A stretch of DNA of 64,000 nt from assembly GCF_030408575.1 (NCBI RefSeq), contig NZ_CP047047.1, positions 1,227,991 to 1,291,990 of the forward strand. The letters run 5' to 3'. The DNA comes from Corynebacterium auris (GTDB taxonomy: Bacteria > Actinomycetota > Actinomycetes > Mycobacteriales > Mycobacteriaceae). Positions within the stretch are counted from its first letter, which is position 1; every line of letters begins with the position of its first letter. A program made the position numbers and the translations under genes. This document shows, piece by piece, positions 1 through 11,040 of the stretch. The notes under the pieces were generated by a model. It had not been told where the DNA came from and did not search any database. It was given only the letters and a program-made list of their open reading frames with translations.

Positions 1-64
1 GGCGGAGTACTTCCGCCACGGCGGCATCCTGCAGTACGTGCTGCGCCAGATGGTCAAGAGCTAG
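1..64 (+). CDS. acn: Aconitate hydratase, C-terminal end (partial)
   Basis: Only the last 20 codons are in the window, read in the frame starting at base 2 and ending at TAG 62-64. The peptide ends in ILQYVLRQMVKS, which matches the usual C-terminus of bacterial aconitase A (citrate/isocitrate interconversion in the TCA cycle). The identification is strengthened by the AcnR-type repressor immediately downstream, the conserved corynebacterial arrangement acn-acnR. Confidence 0.85.
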   Translation, partial: AEYFRHGGILQYVLRQMVKS

Positions 65-82
65 CTCTCGAACCATCCCCTA

Positions 83-116
83 GGGCCCTCCGGTATCCGT
101 CCGGCGGGCCCCTTTT
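83..116 (+). terminator. Rho-independent terminator after acn
   Basis: Left arm GGGCCCTCCGG (83-93) pairs with CCGGCGGGCCC (101-111) with one mismatch and a 7-base loop, followed by CTTTT. It lies between the acn stop and the acnR start, so it would end or attenuate acn transcription before acnR. Confidence 0.7.
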
Positions 117-135
117 ACGCCCCGGAAGGAAAGCC

Positions 136-702
136 ATGCCCATAGTCAGCAGCGATGAGTTGACCCGCCGCCGCAGCGAGATCGTCGACGCCGCGCGCGA
201 GTGCTTCGCACAGTACGGCTACGAGGGAGCGACGGTCGCTCGGCTGGAAAGGGCCACCGGCAAAACCCGGGGCGCGATCTTCCACCACTTCGGGGACAAG
301 GAAAGCCTGTTCCTCGCGGTCGCCAGCGAGGACGCGCGGCGCCAGGCGCAGGTGGTCGCGGACAACGGCCTTATCGAGGTCATGCGCACCTTGATCGCCA
401 ACCCCGAAGCGCACAGCTGGTACATGACCCGTGCGGAGACGGTCCGCAGGCTGCGCACGGACCCTTCTTTCGAGGAGCGGTGGCGGGGGCACCAGGAGAT
501 GCTGGACCGGGCAGTCCAGGCCCGCTTGTCGCACAACGCGGACATGCGTGACGACGTCCCCCTCGACGTCATCCAGACCTACCTCGAAACGGTCATGGAC
601 GGCGTGGTGGTCAAGCTCGCCGAGGGGGAGGCCTCCGAGCGCCTCTCCGCCATGCTCGACCTCGTGGAACGCTCAGTGCGCGACCCTTCTCCCGCTCACT
701 AG
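136..702 (+). CDS. acnR: TetR-family repressor of aconitase (AcnR)
   Basis: 188 residues, the same size as C. glutamicum AcnR, which represses acn. The N-terminal helix-turn-helix spans roughly residues 10-55 (IVDAARECFAQYGYEGATV, then TRGAIFHHFGDKESLF), the classic TetR DNA-binding signature; the rest is the helical ligand domain. The ATG at 136 has GGAAGGA (124-130) upstream. Its position directly downstream of acn supports the assignment. Confidence 0.93.
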   Translation: MPIVSSDELTRRRSEIVDAARECFAQYGYEGATVARLERATGKTRGAIFHHFGDKESLFLAVASEDARRQAQVVADNGLIEVMRTLIANPEAHSWYMTRAETVRRLRTDPSFEERWRGHQEMLDRAVQARLSHNADMRDDVPLDVIQTYLETVMDGVVVKLAEGEASERLSAMLDLVERSVRDPSPAH

Positions 703-711
703 ACCGAGCGG

Positions 712-717
712 TATAGG
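712..717 (+). promoter_or_regulatory. -10 hexamer of a probable leaderless transcript
   Basis: TATAGG ends 8 bases before the ATG at 726. This spacing puts the transcription start at or next to the start codon, and there is no Shine-Dalgarno sequence. The same layout occurs at three other genes in the window. Confidence 0.5.
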
Positions 718-725
718 GTTGGGGC

Positions 726-1451
726 ATGGCTAGCTTCCTCCTCGTCTGCCTCCGCAACGGAGAGATCGGGCCGTCTGTGGCGCGGGCCGAGTTCAACGAC
801 GTCCTGCGCTCCACCGGTCTTTCCCGCGACAACATCGATGTGCGCGTTCTCGACAGCACTTCGGCCACCATCGGTGACGTCGACAGCTACCGCGGCGTCA
901 TCGTCGGCGGCAGCTCGCTGACCGTCACCACCCCGCAGTACGACGCCTGGCAGGAACACATCAACGCCGAGCTGCGCGGCCTGCTCACCACCGACACCCC
1001 TGTCTTTTTCATCTGCTTCGGCATGAGCTGGCTTGTCGACGCCCTCGGCGGCAGCGTCGGCCACTCAGCGCCGGAGGCGTCCGGCCCCACCGTGGTTGAG
1101 CTTACCGACGCCGGGCGCTCAGACCCCCTGCTTGCCGGATTCCCCTCGCAATTCGCCGCCCTGACCGGCCACACCGAAAACCCCGAAGTGCTGCCCCCCG
1201 ACCTTTCCGTCCTGGCCACCGGGCCCACCACCCCGGTGCAGCTGGCCCGGTGGGGCGAGCACGTGTGGGCGTGCCAGTTCCACGCGGAGATGGACGCGCC
1301 AGCAATGAAAACACGCATGGACTTCTTCTACGACTACGGCTATTTCCCGCTGACGGACTACGACACGATCATCGCAGCTCTGCCGAGCGTGGACGTCACG
1401 TGGTCAAACGAGCTGCTCAGGCGCTACGTGCAGTACTGCCGACGGCGGTGA
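726..1451 (+). CDS. Class I glutamine amidotransferase (GMP synthase-like)
   Basis: 241 residues forming a stand-alone class I glutamine amidotransferase domain. The nucleophile elbow is ICFGMS (Cys97), and FHAEMD near residue 187 supplies the His-Glu pair of the triad. Such free-standing GuaA-like domains hydrolyse glutamine or gamma-glutamyl compounds, and the acceptor cannot be told from sequence. A homologue follows acnR in C. glutamicum. The start has no ribosome binding site but has a -10 element 8 bases upstream, so the mRNA is probably leaderless. Confidence 0.85.
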   Translation: MASFLLVCLRNGEIGPSVARAEFNDVLRSTGLSRDNIDVRVLDSTSATIGDVDSYRGVIVGGSSLTVTTPQYDAWQEHINAELRGLLTTDTPVFFICFGMSWLVDALGGSVGHSAPEASGPTVVELTDAGRSDPLLAGFPSQFAALTGHTENPEVLPPDLSVLATGPTTPVQLARWGEHVWACQFHAEMDAPAMKTRMDFFYDYGYFPLTDYDTIIAALPSVDVTWSNELLRRYVQYCRRR

Positions 1452-1452
1452 C

Positions 1453-1458
1453 TACACT
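1453..1458 (+). promoter_or_regulatory. -10 hexamer of a probable leaderless transcript
   Basis: TACACT (TANANT type) lies just after the TGA of the preceding gene and 7 bases before the ATG at 1466. No Shine-Dalgarno sequence is present. Confidence 0.5.
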
Positions 1459-1465
1459 GCCCGGT

Positions 1466-1735
1466 ATGCAAGCAATCATTACGACAACCGGGCGCGACCA
1501 GATCGGCATCATCGCCGCCGTATCCGCCGCCGCGGCCGAGCGAAACCTCAACGTCCTCGACGTCACCCAGACCCTCATGGACGACTTTTTCACCATGGTC
1601 ATGCGCGTCAATATTCCCGGTGACCCGGTGGACATGGGTGAGCTGCAGGAGCACCTCGCCCAGGCGGGCGAGCCGCTCGGGGTCGTGGTGCGGATTCAGT
1701 CGGCGGACCTGTTCACCGCCATGAACGAGATTTAG
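1466..1735 (+). CDS. ACT domain protein, UPF0237 family
   Basis: 89 residues consisting of one ACT domain. It opens with IITTTGRDQIGIIAAVS, the beta-alpha unit with the Gly-rich ligand turn, followed by LNVLDVTQT and FFTMVMRV strands. ACT domains bind amino acids or other small effectors. UPF0237 proteins are nearly always encoded directly before a UPF0210 gene, as here with a 9-bp gap, so the two are presumed partners. The ATG at 1466 is chosen because the fold begins there. Confidence 0.9.
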   Translation: MQAIITTTGRDQIGIIAAVSAAAAERNLNVLDVTQTLMDDFFTMVMRVNIPGDPVDMGELQEHLAQAGEPLGVVVRIQSADLFTAMNEI

Positions 1736-1744
1736 GGGACTCTG

Positions 1745-3115
1745 GTGGCCGTAGATTTCAGGATCGCAGCGCGCAACGTCGTCAGCGTCATCCAGATGAT
1801 CGAGGACTACCGCCTCGACATCCGCACCGTCACGATGGGCATCTCCCTCATCGGGTGCACGCGCCCCACCATGGCGGAGACCTCCCGTGCCGTCTACGAC
1901 CGGGTAACCGCCCGCGCCGCCCGCCTCGTCGAGGTGTGCGAGGGCATCGAGCGAGAGCTCGGCATTCCCATCGTGAACAAGCGCATCTCGGTCTCCCCCA
2001 TCTCGCTGGTCGCGGCGGGCGTGGAGGGCGACCCGGTGGACATCGCGAAGGCCCTCGACCGGGCGGCCGCCGAGCTGGGCGTGAATTTTGTCGGCGGGTA
2101 CTCGGCGCTCGTGGAGAAGGGAGCGACGGAGTCGGACACGCGCCTTATCCGCTCCATTCCCGAGGCGCTCACAGCCACGGAGGCCGTGTGCGCTTCCGTG
2201 AATGTGGCCACCTCCCGCGCCGGCGTCAACATGGACGCCGTCCGGACGATGGGCGAGGTGGTCAAAGAGGCAGCCGAGCTCACCAGGGAGAGCTCCTCGA
2301 TCGCCTGCGCCAAGCTCGTCGTGTTCGCCAACGCCGTCGGCGACAACCCCTTCATGGCGGGCGCCTTCCACGGCATCGAGGAGCCCGACACCGTCGTCTC
2401 CGTCGGTGTGTCCGGGCCCGGGGTCGTCGACCACGCGATCGGGTCGCTGGAGGGAGCCACCCTCAACGAGGTCGCCGAGGAAATCAAGAAGGCCGCCTTC
2501 AAGATCACCCGTGCAGGCCAGCTGGTGGGCAACATGGCCGCCGAGCGCCTCGGCGTGCCCTTCGGCATCGTCGACCTCTCGCTCGCGCCCACGGCCGAGG
2601 TCGGCGACTCCGTCGCCCACATCCTCGAGCGCATGGGCCTGGGCCAGGTGGGAACCCACGGCACGACCGCCGCGCTAGCGCTGCTAAACGACGCCGTCAA
2701 GAAAGGCGGCATGATGGCCTGCTCCCGCGTCGGCGGCCTCTCCGGCTCCTTCATCCCCGTCTCCGAGGACCAGGGCATGATCGACGCCGTGCGCGCCGGC
2801 ACCATCTCCATGGACAAGCTCGAAGCCATGACCTCCATCTGCTCAGTCGGCTTCGACATGGTAGCCATCCCCGGCGACACATCTGCCGAGCTCATCGCCG
2901 GCATGATCGCCGACGAAGCAGCCATCGGCGTTATGAACCACAAAACCACCGCCGCCCGCCTCATCCCCGTGCCCGGCACGAAGCCCGGCGACGAGGTCAA
3001 CTTCGGCGGCCTGCTCGGCTACGCGCCCGTCATCCCCGTCAACGGCGTCGACAACGCGGCCTTCATCCACCGCGGCGGATTCATCCCCGCCCCGGTACAC
3101 GGTTTCCGCAACTAA
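1745..3115 (+). CDS. UPF0210/PFL-like protein
   Basis: 456 residues, GTG start. Full length for the UPF0210 (DUF711) family, which has a pyruvate formate-lyase-like fold and no established reaction. It is rich in conserved glycine-containing stretches such as GVSGPGVVD and [14 protein letters not shown] segments. It is co-transcribed with the ACT protein upstream. Its 3' end overlaps the convergent HNH gene by 35 bp (3081-3115). Molecular function unknown. Confidence 0.9.
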   Translation: MAVDFRIAARNVVSVIQMIEDYRLDIRTVTMGISLIGCTRPTMAETSRAVYDRVTARAARLVEVCEGIERELGIPIVNKRISVSPISLVAAGVEGDPVDIAKALDRAAAELGVNFVGGYSALVEKGATESDTRLIRSIPEALTATEAVCASVNVATSRAGVNMDAVRTMGEVVKEAAELTRESSSIACAKLVVFANAVGDNPFMAGAFHGIEEPDTVVSVGVSGPGVVDHAIGSLEGATLNEVAEEIKKAAFKITRAGQLVGNMAAERLGVPFGIVDLSLAPTAEVGDSVAHILERMGLGQVGTHGTTAALALLNDAVKKGGMMACSRVGGLSGSFIPVSEDQGMIDAVRAGTISMDKLEAMTSICSVGFDMVAIPGDTSAELIAGMIADEAAIGVMNHKTTAARLIPVPGTKPGDEVNFGGLLGYAPVIPVNGVDNAAFIHRGGFIPAPVHGFRN

Positions 3116-4205
3116 CCGGGTCCGCGGGCGGGTCGCCGAAGAGCGCCTGCATCGCCCCGGCCGGGTTCGTGTTGGGTATGGCGTAGCCGCGCGGCGAGAT
3201 CCACGTGCAGCGGCCCGCGCGCATCGCAACGCGGCCGCGCTTGTGCACGTGGGGGTCATCGTCGGTGACGCGGTTGTGGTAGCGGCATAACGGTGCCAGG
3301 TTGTCCAGGTTCGTGAAACCTCCGTGCTTCCAGGCTGTGATGTGGTGCATCTCGCACAGGTCCGCGGGCAGGCGGCAGGCGGGAACGGCGCACGTCGGCT
3401 GCACCATGCTGGCCAGGATGCGCTGCTTGGCGTTGGCGAAGCGCTGGGTGCGGAACAAGTCAAGTGCACCCTCGACAGGGTGGAACGCGGCGACCTCCAG
3501 GTCGTGCCCGTATTGGGCCTGCAGGTATTCGGCAAGCGCCACGGAGGTGCCGTCGCTGGCGTGGAGGGTCACGCCGGCGCTGTCGCGCGACGGACGAAGA
3601 TGCGCGTCCACCGGAACCATGAGGATTGGGCGGTAGACGCTTTCCGGCACGGCGCCCTGGCCGCGGATGATGGAGATGAAGGCGCCCAGCATGTGGGTGG
3701 ACGCTGGCACGGCGGGGTCGAGGCCACGGCGCAGTGCGTGCTCGAGGTCGGCGATGACGCGCTCGGGAGCTGTGACCGTCACCCGCCGGTGCCCGCCGCG
3801 CGAGGTGCTGAAGCGCACCCCCGGTTTCGGCGGCGCGGGTTCTTTCGGCGGGACGATCGCCTTTGCTTGGCGACGCAGCGCCTCGCACCTGCCCCGCACC
3901 TCCAGAAGCCGGTGGCGCACCCGCCAGCGCGTGGCGTCGTCGGCAATGTGGGCGGTGACCCGTTCGATGACCGCCAACTTCGAGAGCGTGACGGCGTTTG
4001 CCCTGGCCTTGATAAGCGCCACGCGCTGCAGCCGCGTGCACCGGGTGCGCCCGAAATAGGTGTCGTGGATGCGTTTCCAGTCGTTGACCTGGGCGTTGTT
4101 CATGCCTGCGTCGAGCGCGGCCTGCTTGTCGAAGCCGACCAAAGCGTCTATGACGCGCCCCCGCTCCTGGTCGAGCACCCGCGCAAAATTCTGATTGTCC
4201 CCCAT
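3081..4205 (-). CDS. HNH endonuclease-domain protein with DUF222-like N-terminus
   Basis: 374 residues. The N-terminal half is basic and helical, of the DUF222 type common in many copies in actinobacteria. The C-terminal third holds an HNH nuclease: [18 protein letters not shown], then [12 protein letters not shown], giving the His-Asn-His core and paired Cys zinc ligands. Such proteins are often found in retrohoming or mobile contexts, but the cellular role of stand-alone copies is unknown. It starts 13 bp after the stop of the ABC-F gene, so the two are probably co-transcribed. The 3' end runs into the convergent UPF0210 gene. Confidence 0.85.
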   Translation of the reverse strand: MGDNQNFARVLDQERGRVIDALVGFDKQAALDAGMNNAQVNDWKRIHDTYFGRTRCTRLQRVALIKARANAVTLSKLAVIERVTAHIADDATRWRVRHRLLEVRGRCEALRRQAKAIVPPKEPAPPKPGVRFSTSRGGHRRVTVTAPERVIADLEHALRRGLDPAVPASTHMLGAFISIIRGQGAVPESVYRPILMVPVDAHLRPSRDSAGVTLHASDGTSVALAEYLQAQYGHDLEVAAFHPVEGALDLFRTQRFANAKQRILASMVQPTCAVPACRLPADLCEMHHITAWKHGGFTNLDNLAPLCRYHNRVTDDDPHVHKRGRVAMRAGRCTWISPRGYAIPNTNPAGAMQALFGDPPADPVSCGNRVPGRG

Positions 4206-4218
4206 TCGGGGGATGATA

Positions 4219-5847
4219 CTACGCCAGCTCGACGATCTCCATGTACTCGTCGTTCCACAGGTCCTCGTCGCCTTCCGGCATGATGATCACGCGCTCCGGT
4301 TCGAGCGCCCGCACGGCGCCCGGGTCGTGGGTGACCAGGACGACCGCACCCGTGTAGGTCTTCAGGGCATCGAGCACCTGCTCGCGCGACTGGGGGTCGA
4401 GGTTGTTCGTGGGCTCGTCGAGAAGCAGCACGTTCGCGCGCGAGGACACGAGGGTGGCAAGCGCCAAGCGGGTCTTCTCGCCACCGGAGAGGGTGCCGGC
4501 GGGTTGTTCGAGCTTGTCGCCGGAAAACATGAAGGCACCCAACAGGCCGCGCAGGTCCTGTTGACCGGCGTCGGGGCAGGCCTCGATGGTGTTCTGCCAC
4601 ACCGTCTTCTCGCCGTCGATGGTGTCGTGCTCTTGGGCGAAGTACCCGATTTTGAGGCCGTGACCGGTCACCAGCCCGCCCTCGCCGTCGGTGCGCTCGA
4701 CGCCGGCGAGCAGCTTGAGCAGCGTGGTCTTGCCTGCGCCGTTGGTGCCCAAAACGACAACGCGCGAGCCCTTGTCGATGGCCAGGTCCACACCCGCGAA
4801 GACCTCCAGGGAGCCATACATCTTGGTCAGGCCCTTGCCGAAGAGCGGGGTTTTGCCGCAGGGAGCGGGCTCGGGGAAGGAGATGGAAGCGACTTTGTCG
4901 GCGACGCGGACCTCGTCGAGCTCGTTCATCATCCGGTCGGCGCGGGCGAGCATCTGCTTCGCCGCGGCCGCCTTGGTGGCCTTCGCCCCCAGCTTGGCGG
5001 CTTGCTTCTGCAGGGCGGAGGCCTTCTTTTCCGCGTTCGCGCGCTCTCGGCGGCGGCGCGCCTCATCGAGGGCGCGGGCGTCCTTGTACTTGGCAAAGCC
5101 CATGTTGTACACGTCGGCCTCCGCGCGCACGGCATCGAGGTACCAGATCTTGTTGCACACCTCGTCGAGAAGCTCGACGTCGTGGGAGATCATGACCAGC
5201 CCGCCCTCGTGGCGTGACAGGAAGCCGCGCAGCCAGTGGATGGAGTCGGCGTCGAGGTGGTTCGTGGGCTCGTCGAGAAGCAGCGTCGTCGTCGACTTTC
5301 CCGCGCCGTCGTTGGCGGCGAACAGGATCTGGGCGAGCTCGACTCGGCGGCGCTGGCCGCCCGAGAGCGTCTTCAGCGGTTGGTCGAGGATGCGCTCGGG
5401 CAGACCTAAGTTGTCGCAGATCTGCGCAGCCTCGGCGTCAGCCTCGTAACCCCCGAGCGCCTGGAAGCGCTCCTCGAGCCGGGAGTACTTCGCAATCGCC
5501 TTGTCCCGCTCGGCGCCGTCGGTGGACTCCATCGCCGCCTGCTGCTTGTCCATGCTGCGGCGGATCTGGTCCAGTCCTCGGGCGGAGAGCACTCGGTCCC
5601 GGGCGGTCTGCTCGATGTCGCCCTCCTTGGAGTCCTGCGGCAGGTAGCCGATCTCGCCGGAGCGCGTCACCGACCCGCCGTAGGGCTCGGTCTCCCCCGC
5701 GAGGATGCGCATCGTCGTGGTCTTCCCCGCCCCATTCCGGCCCACGAGACCGATCCGGTCACCCGGCTGAACCCGAAGATGCTGGCCTGGGGCGTCGAGA
5801 AGCGTGCGGGCGCCGACGCGGACCTCGAAATCGTTGGTGACAATCAC
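4219..5847 (-). CDS. ABC-F family ATPase
   Basis: 542 residues with two ABC domains in one chain and no membrane segments. Walker A motifs are GRNGAGKTT (about residues 37-45) and GTNGAGKTT (about 353-361); signatures are LSGGQRRRVELAQ and LSGGEKTRLALA; Walker B motifs are LLLDEPTNHLD and LLLDEPTNNLD. A charged Arg/Ala/Lys-rich linker joins the halves. ABC-F proteins act on ribosomes (translation factors or ribosome-protection proteins), so this is not a transporter. GTG start, within ATG-poor upstream sequence. Which ABC-F subtype it is cannot be settled by eye. Confidence 0.9.
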   Translation of the reverse strand: MIVTNDFEVRVGARTLLDAPGQHLRVQPGDRIGLVGRNGAGKTTTMRILAGETEPYGGSVTRSGEIGYLPQDSKEGDIEQTARDRVLSARGLDQIRRSMDKQQAAMESTDGAERDKAIAKYSRLEERFQALGGYEADAEAAQICDNLGLPERILDQPLKTLSGGQRRRVELAQILFAANDGAGKSTTTLLLDEPTNHLDADSIHWLRGFLSRHEGGLVMISHDVELLDEVCNKIWYLDAVRAEADVYNMGFAKYKDARALDEARRRRERANAEKKASALQKQAAKLGAKATKAAAAKQMLARADRMMNELDEVRVADKVASISFPEPAPCGKTPLFGKGLTKMYGSLEVFAGVDLAIDKGSRVVVLGTNGAGKTTLLKLLAGVERTDGEGGLVTGHGLKIGYFAQEHDTIDGEKTVWQNTIEACPDAGQQDLRGLLGAFMFSGDKLEQPAGTLSGGEKTRLALATLVSSRANVLLLDEPTNNLDPQSREQVLDALKTYTGAVVLVTHDPGAVRALEPERVIIMPEGDEDLWNDEYMEIVELA

Positions 5848-5961
5848 GGCGTTCTAGTGTACTCGCCGCTCGGTGTGCTTCCTCGGGAGGTTGTGAACGA
5901 AAAGGGGAAGCCTCCGGTAGAGGTGTAGGTATCCACACGAACACCGATCCGAAAGGCTTCC

Positions 5962-6760
5962 ATGACACACCGTAACGCACCTTTGACCCCGGCCGGTAGG
6001 CAGAAGATCGTCGATGTGGTTCTCGTCGACAGTTATTCCCAGCACCGGGTGGCCGAGCGGCTGGAGATTTCGACGGCCCCGCTCAACCGGTGGGTCAAAC
6101 GCGCCCGCAATGGCGAGGCTCTCACCGACCGCTCCAGTCGGCCCCGCACGTGCCCGCACCAGCTGCCGATGCGCCCCCAGCGCCGCATCATCACACTGCG
6201 GTTTACCCGCCAGTGGGGCTCACACCGCATCGGCTACCACCTGGGAATTCCTCGGTCCGCGGTCGGTCGGGTGCTGGCGCGATACACCATGCCGACACTA
6301 GCCTGCATCGATCAGGCCACCGGCCTGCCGGTGCGCAAAGCACCACCAGTACGCTATGAACGCAGCCAACCCGGGGACATGATCCATGTCGACATCAAAA
6401 AGCTTGGCCGCATCCCCGACGGTGGCGGCTGGCGCGTGGACGGGCGTGGCTCTGAACAGAATCGCCGGGCGGGTCGCGCCCGCAACGCACAAAGACAGCC
6501 TGGTGCGCCCGCTGCCCTGGGCACGAATAAGAATGTTTACACCAAGCCGTACCGGCCACAGACCAACGGCAAGGTCGAGCGGTTTAACCGCACCCTGATG
6601 CAGGAATGGGCCTACATCCGCCCCTACAGCAGCGTAAAAAGCCCGACAGCAGGCGTATGCGAAGTTTATCCACGAGTGCAACTACCATCGAGCCCACACC
6701 GCCACCGGCAGCCTTACCCCCGCACAACGCGTTCACAACGTCACGGGGAAGTACAGCTAG
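5962..6760 (+). pseudogene. IS481-family transposase remnant
   Basis: The N-terminal HTH region (KIVDVVLVDSYSQHRVAERL), the first catalytic Asp context (DMIHVDIKKLGRI) and the final Glu context (GKVERFNRTLMQEW) are recognisable. The stretch carrying the second catalytic Asp, which should follow the GGGWRVDGRGSEQ motif, is missing, so there is an internal deletion near 6470-6530. A further frameshift near 6640 moves the conserved C-terminus (FIHECNYHRAHTATGSLTPA) into another frame that ends at TAG 6758-6760. The element cannot be active. I could not define its terminal inverted repeats. Confidence 0.85.
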
Positions 6761-6873
6761 ACCACAAAAGCACGGGCTGGGTCTGGTAGAAATTTAGCGC
6801 CAACTATCCCCGGATTGGTGGACACTTAAGTACCACACCTCGTCAATCTCGAGCATGTGAATGGTTAGACACT

Positions 6874-6881
6874 TATACAAT
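6874..6881 (+). promoter_or_regulatory. Candidate -10 region for the secreted-protein gene
   Basis: TATACAAT is close to the ideal -10 sequence and stands out in this AT-richer 240-bp gap between the IS481 remnant and the gene at 7002. No clear -35 element is seen at normal spacing. Nothing else was found in the gap. Confidence 0.4.
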
Positions 6882-7001
6882 AACCGTGAGCAACCACTAT
6901 AGAGCCGCCCGAATCTGGATGACCCCAGTAGGAGAGATTTCTCCGGCGGGCGAGTTTCGACTTGCTCCAAGCCCCAGCCACCAAACCGAAAGCGAGACAA
7001 G

Positions 7002-7881
7002 ATGAGAAAAGCTCTAGCGCCCGCAGCCACCCTCTGTGTTGCGCTGATAAGCCACGTGCCCCTTGCCACCGCTCAGTCGATCAGCGGACCCGAAACGGCA
7101 CGTGTAGTGTCGCAAGCCTTGGCGCACCAGGGTGTCATGACAACCGAGTTGGAAGGCAGCGATTCCCTTGCCACTTTTTTTCGGCACTGACACTACAGTC
7201 GAAGTCGCAGCCGGTAACAACGAGCCATCCGTTAAAGTGCGGGGCTACGAGGGAGGGGTGGTCGGGTTCTCCATACCACATGCCAACTCGCGCGATTCGT
7301 CGCTAACTGACGGCCGGTTAGTGGTGGACGGGGAGGACGGCACAATGCCAAGCTATGTTCTAAGCTCTAGAGAAACTGGCGGTACCATCGCGGCGGTAAT
7401 TCCCTCCCCCGAGTCGCCGACAGAGCTTTCCTACTCCCCGCTCGCTGGAACACGGATCGAACTCGATAGCTCAACAGGCAATGTGCTGCTATATGACGCT
7501 GGCTCGGCCAGTACCGAAACTGAATTACTAGGCATCGCCCATGCTCCGTGGGCTGTCGACGCAGCGGGACGCCATGTTCCGACTCACTTTGAAGTTCGTC
7601 AAGGAAACCTGATCCAAGTTGTAGATCACACGTCTGCGAACTATCAGTATCCGATCGTCGCAGACCCTTCGTGGGACGAAATTAAATCCATGATGGTAAA
7701 AACTGGAAGAAAGGTATGGGCGGGGACAAAATGGGTGCTGGGGAAAGGTAAAGTATTCGCTAGAAGAACAGCCCCTGGCGCACTGGTGTTGTGCGCAGTG
7801 GGTGGTGGCTGGGCGTGGTACCGGTCCGACGCGGATGGGTGGGTTCGTGTCGGCGACGCAGTCACGGGGTGTGTAGCATGA
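7002..7881 (+). pseudogene. Secreted protein with YPIVADPSW motif, frameshifted in a T7 run
   Basis: ATG 7002 encodes a Sec signal peptide (MRKALAPAATLCVALISHV, cleavage after ATAQ), but this frame stops at TGA 7188-7190. A run of seven T (7175-7181) joins it to a second frame that continues to TGA 7879-7881; with six T the product would be one 292-residue protein. The long C-terminal part holds the YPIVADPSW motif found in many actinobacterial secreted proteins. After it comes a basic linker and a short Gly/Ala/Cys-containing tail (GALVLCAVGGGWAWY, ending TGCVA) that resembles a small secreted toxin or bacteriocin peptide. Alternatives to decay are a sequencing error or slippage at the T run; a TTG at 7168 could also start the second frame. 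The function is inferred only from the architecture. Confidence 0.65.
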
Positions 7882-8081
7882 TGGCCACACTCAGACGAGC
7901 GCTGGCATTCCTCGCATTTTGGGGTGGGTACGCGTTGTTGTGCATTATGCTGACGACCAAAACCACCCGCTCATACGACTACCTGTGGGTTTCCGCGCTG
8001 CTGTTTGCGTTACTCGCCGTCCCGAGCGCCGTGGTTTACCTCGTCGAGCGCTTCTCCTCGCGCGGCTCCGGCGAAAACTAA
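7878..8081 (+). CDS. Small two-helix membrane protein, possible immunity protein
   Basis: 67 residues. Two hydrophobic segments (ALAFLAFWGGYALLCIML and YLWVSALLFALLAVPSAVVYL) are separated by a short polar turn, with a charged C-terminus. The start ATG overlaps the stop of the preceding gene as ATGA (7878-7881), so translation is coupled. Small membrane proteins coupled to a secreted peptide gene are often immunity proteins; that role is an inference. No family was recognised. Confidence 0.7.
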   Translation: MMATLRRALAFLAFWGGYALLCIMLTTKTTRSYDYLWVSALLFALLAVPSAVVYLVERFSSRGSGEN

Positions 8082-8082
8082 G

Positions 8083-8119
8083 AAAGCAGCCGCCGAGCAT
8101 TCACACCGGCGGCTGCTTT
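8083..8119. terminator. Bidirectional terminator
   Basis: AAAGCAGCCGCCG (8083-8095) and CGGCGGCTGCTTT (8107-8119) form a perfect 13-bp stem with an 11-base loop. The terminal A and T runs serve both strands: the small membrane protein gene from the left and the suf operon from the right. Confidence 0.85.
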
Positions 8120-8127
8120 GATGCTGG

Positions 8128-8508
8128 TTAGACCGCGAAGCCGAGCGCGCGCAGCTGCTCGCGGCCCTCCTCGGTGATCATGTGGGGGCCCCACGGCGGC
8201 ATCCACACCCAGTTCAGTTCGAGCGCGTCGACCGAGGTGTTGCCCACGACCGCCTGGGAGGCCTGCTCCTCGATGACGTCGGTGAGTGGGCAGGCGGGCG
8301 AAGTCAGCGTCATGTTGATGACGGCCTTGGTCGTCTCGCCGTCCTGCTCGATCCACGCGTCGTAGACGAGGCCGAGGTCGACGACGTTGATGCCGAGCTC
8401 CGGATCGATCACGTCGCGCAGGAACTCGACGACGTCGCTGGTCAGTTGGATTTGGTCTTCGGTCTGCGTCGGGCGCTCGCGCTGCCCGTCGAATGTGCTC
8501 TGGCTCAT
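8128..8508 (-). CDS. sufT: SufT-like Fe-S assembly protein (DUF59/MIP18 family)
   Basis: 126 residues. The DUF59 core is visible as VVEFLRDVIDPELGINVVDLGLVYD and TLTSPACPLTDVIEEQ, with the conserved Cys, and ends WVWMPPWGPHMITEEGREQL. SufT proteins help mature Fe-S proteins. It is the last gene of the suf operon, 21 bp after sufU and ahead of a strong terminator. Confidence 0.92.
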   Translation of the reverse strand: MSQSTFDGQRERPTQTEDQIQLTSDVVEFLRDVIDPELGINVVDLGLVYDAWIEQDGETTKAVINMTLTSPACPLTDVIEEQASQAVVGNTSVDALELNWVWMPPWGPHMITEEGREQLRALGFAV

Positions 8509-8529
8509 CTGCTTCCTTTCTTCTCGTGT

Positions 8530-8979
8530 CTATCCGCGCGCCTCGAGCGCGTCGGAGGTGGCCGCCTGGAACGCCTTCCACCCGAGGAGCGCGCACTTGA
8601 CGCGCGCCGGGAACTTAGCCACACCCGCAAACGCGACGCCGTCGCCGATTTTCTCCGGGTCGCCCTCGAGCTCGCCGCGGGAGGTCACCATCGAGTCGAA
8701 CTCCGCCAGCTTGTCCATCGCCTCAGCGACGGGCCGGCCAATGATCTCCTCCGCCATCACGCTTGCCGACGCCTGTGAGATCGAGCACCCCGACGCGGCG
8801 TAGGAGACGTCCTCGACCGTCTCTCCGTCCTCCGAGAGGTGCACCCGCAGCGTGATTTCGTCGCCGCAGGACGGGTTGACGTGGTGGACCTCCGCCTCGT
8901 AAGGCTCGCGCAGCCCCGCGTGCTGGGGGTTTTTGTAGTGGTCCAGGATAACCTCCTGGTACATGGATTCAAGGTTCAT
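8530..8979 (-). CDS. sufU: SufU, zinc-dependent sulfurtransferase/scaffold
   Basis: 149 residues. The three conserved Cys and the Asp that bind zinc in SufU are seen in PSCGDEI, ASGCSISQAS and VKCALLGW. The spacer between the second and third Cys is long, as in SufU rather than IscU. SufU accepts persulfide sulfur from SufS and relays it to SufBCD. Its start is only 3 bp after the sufS stop. Confidence 0.95.
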   Translation of the reverse strand: MNLESMYQEVILDHYKNPQHAGLREPYEAEVHHVNPSCGDEITLRVHLSEDGETVEDVSYAASGCSISQASASVMAEEIIGRPVAEAMDKLAEFDSMVTSRGELEGDPEKIGDGVAFAGVAKFPARVKCALLGWKAFQAATSDALEARG

Positions 8980-8982
8980 GCG

Positions 8983-10997
<2,015 letters not shown>

Positions 10998-11040
10998 GGG
11001 TTTTTGTACCGTCTGCTTTCTGTCGGTGGTGGTGGATCGC

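Noticed and set aside
1424-2659. A 411-codon minus-strand frame opposite UPF0210
   Set aside because: Gly/Asp/His-rich shadow composition, and it covers two clear plus-strand genes.
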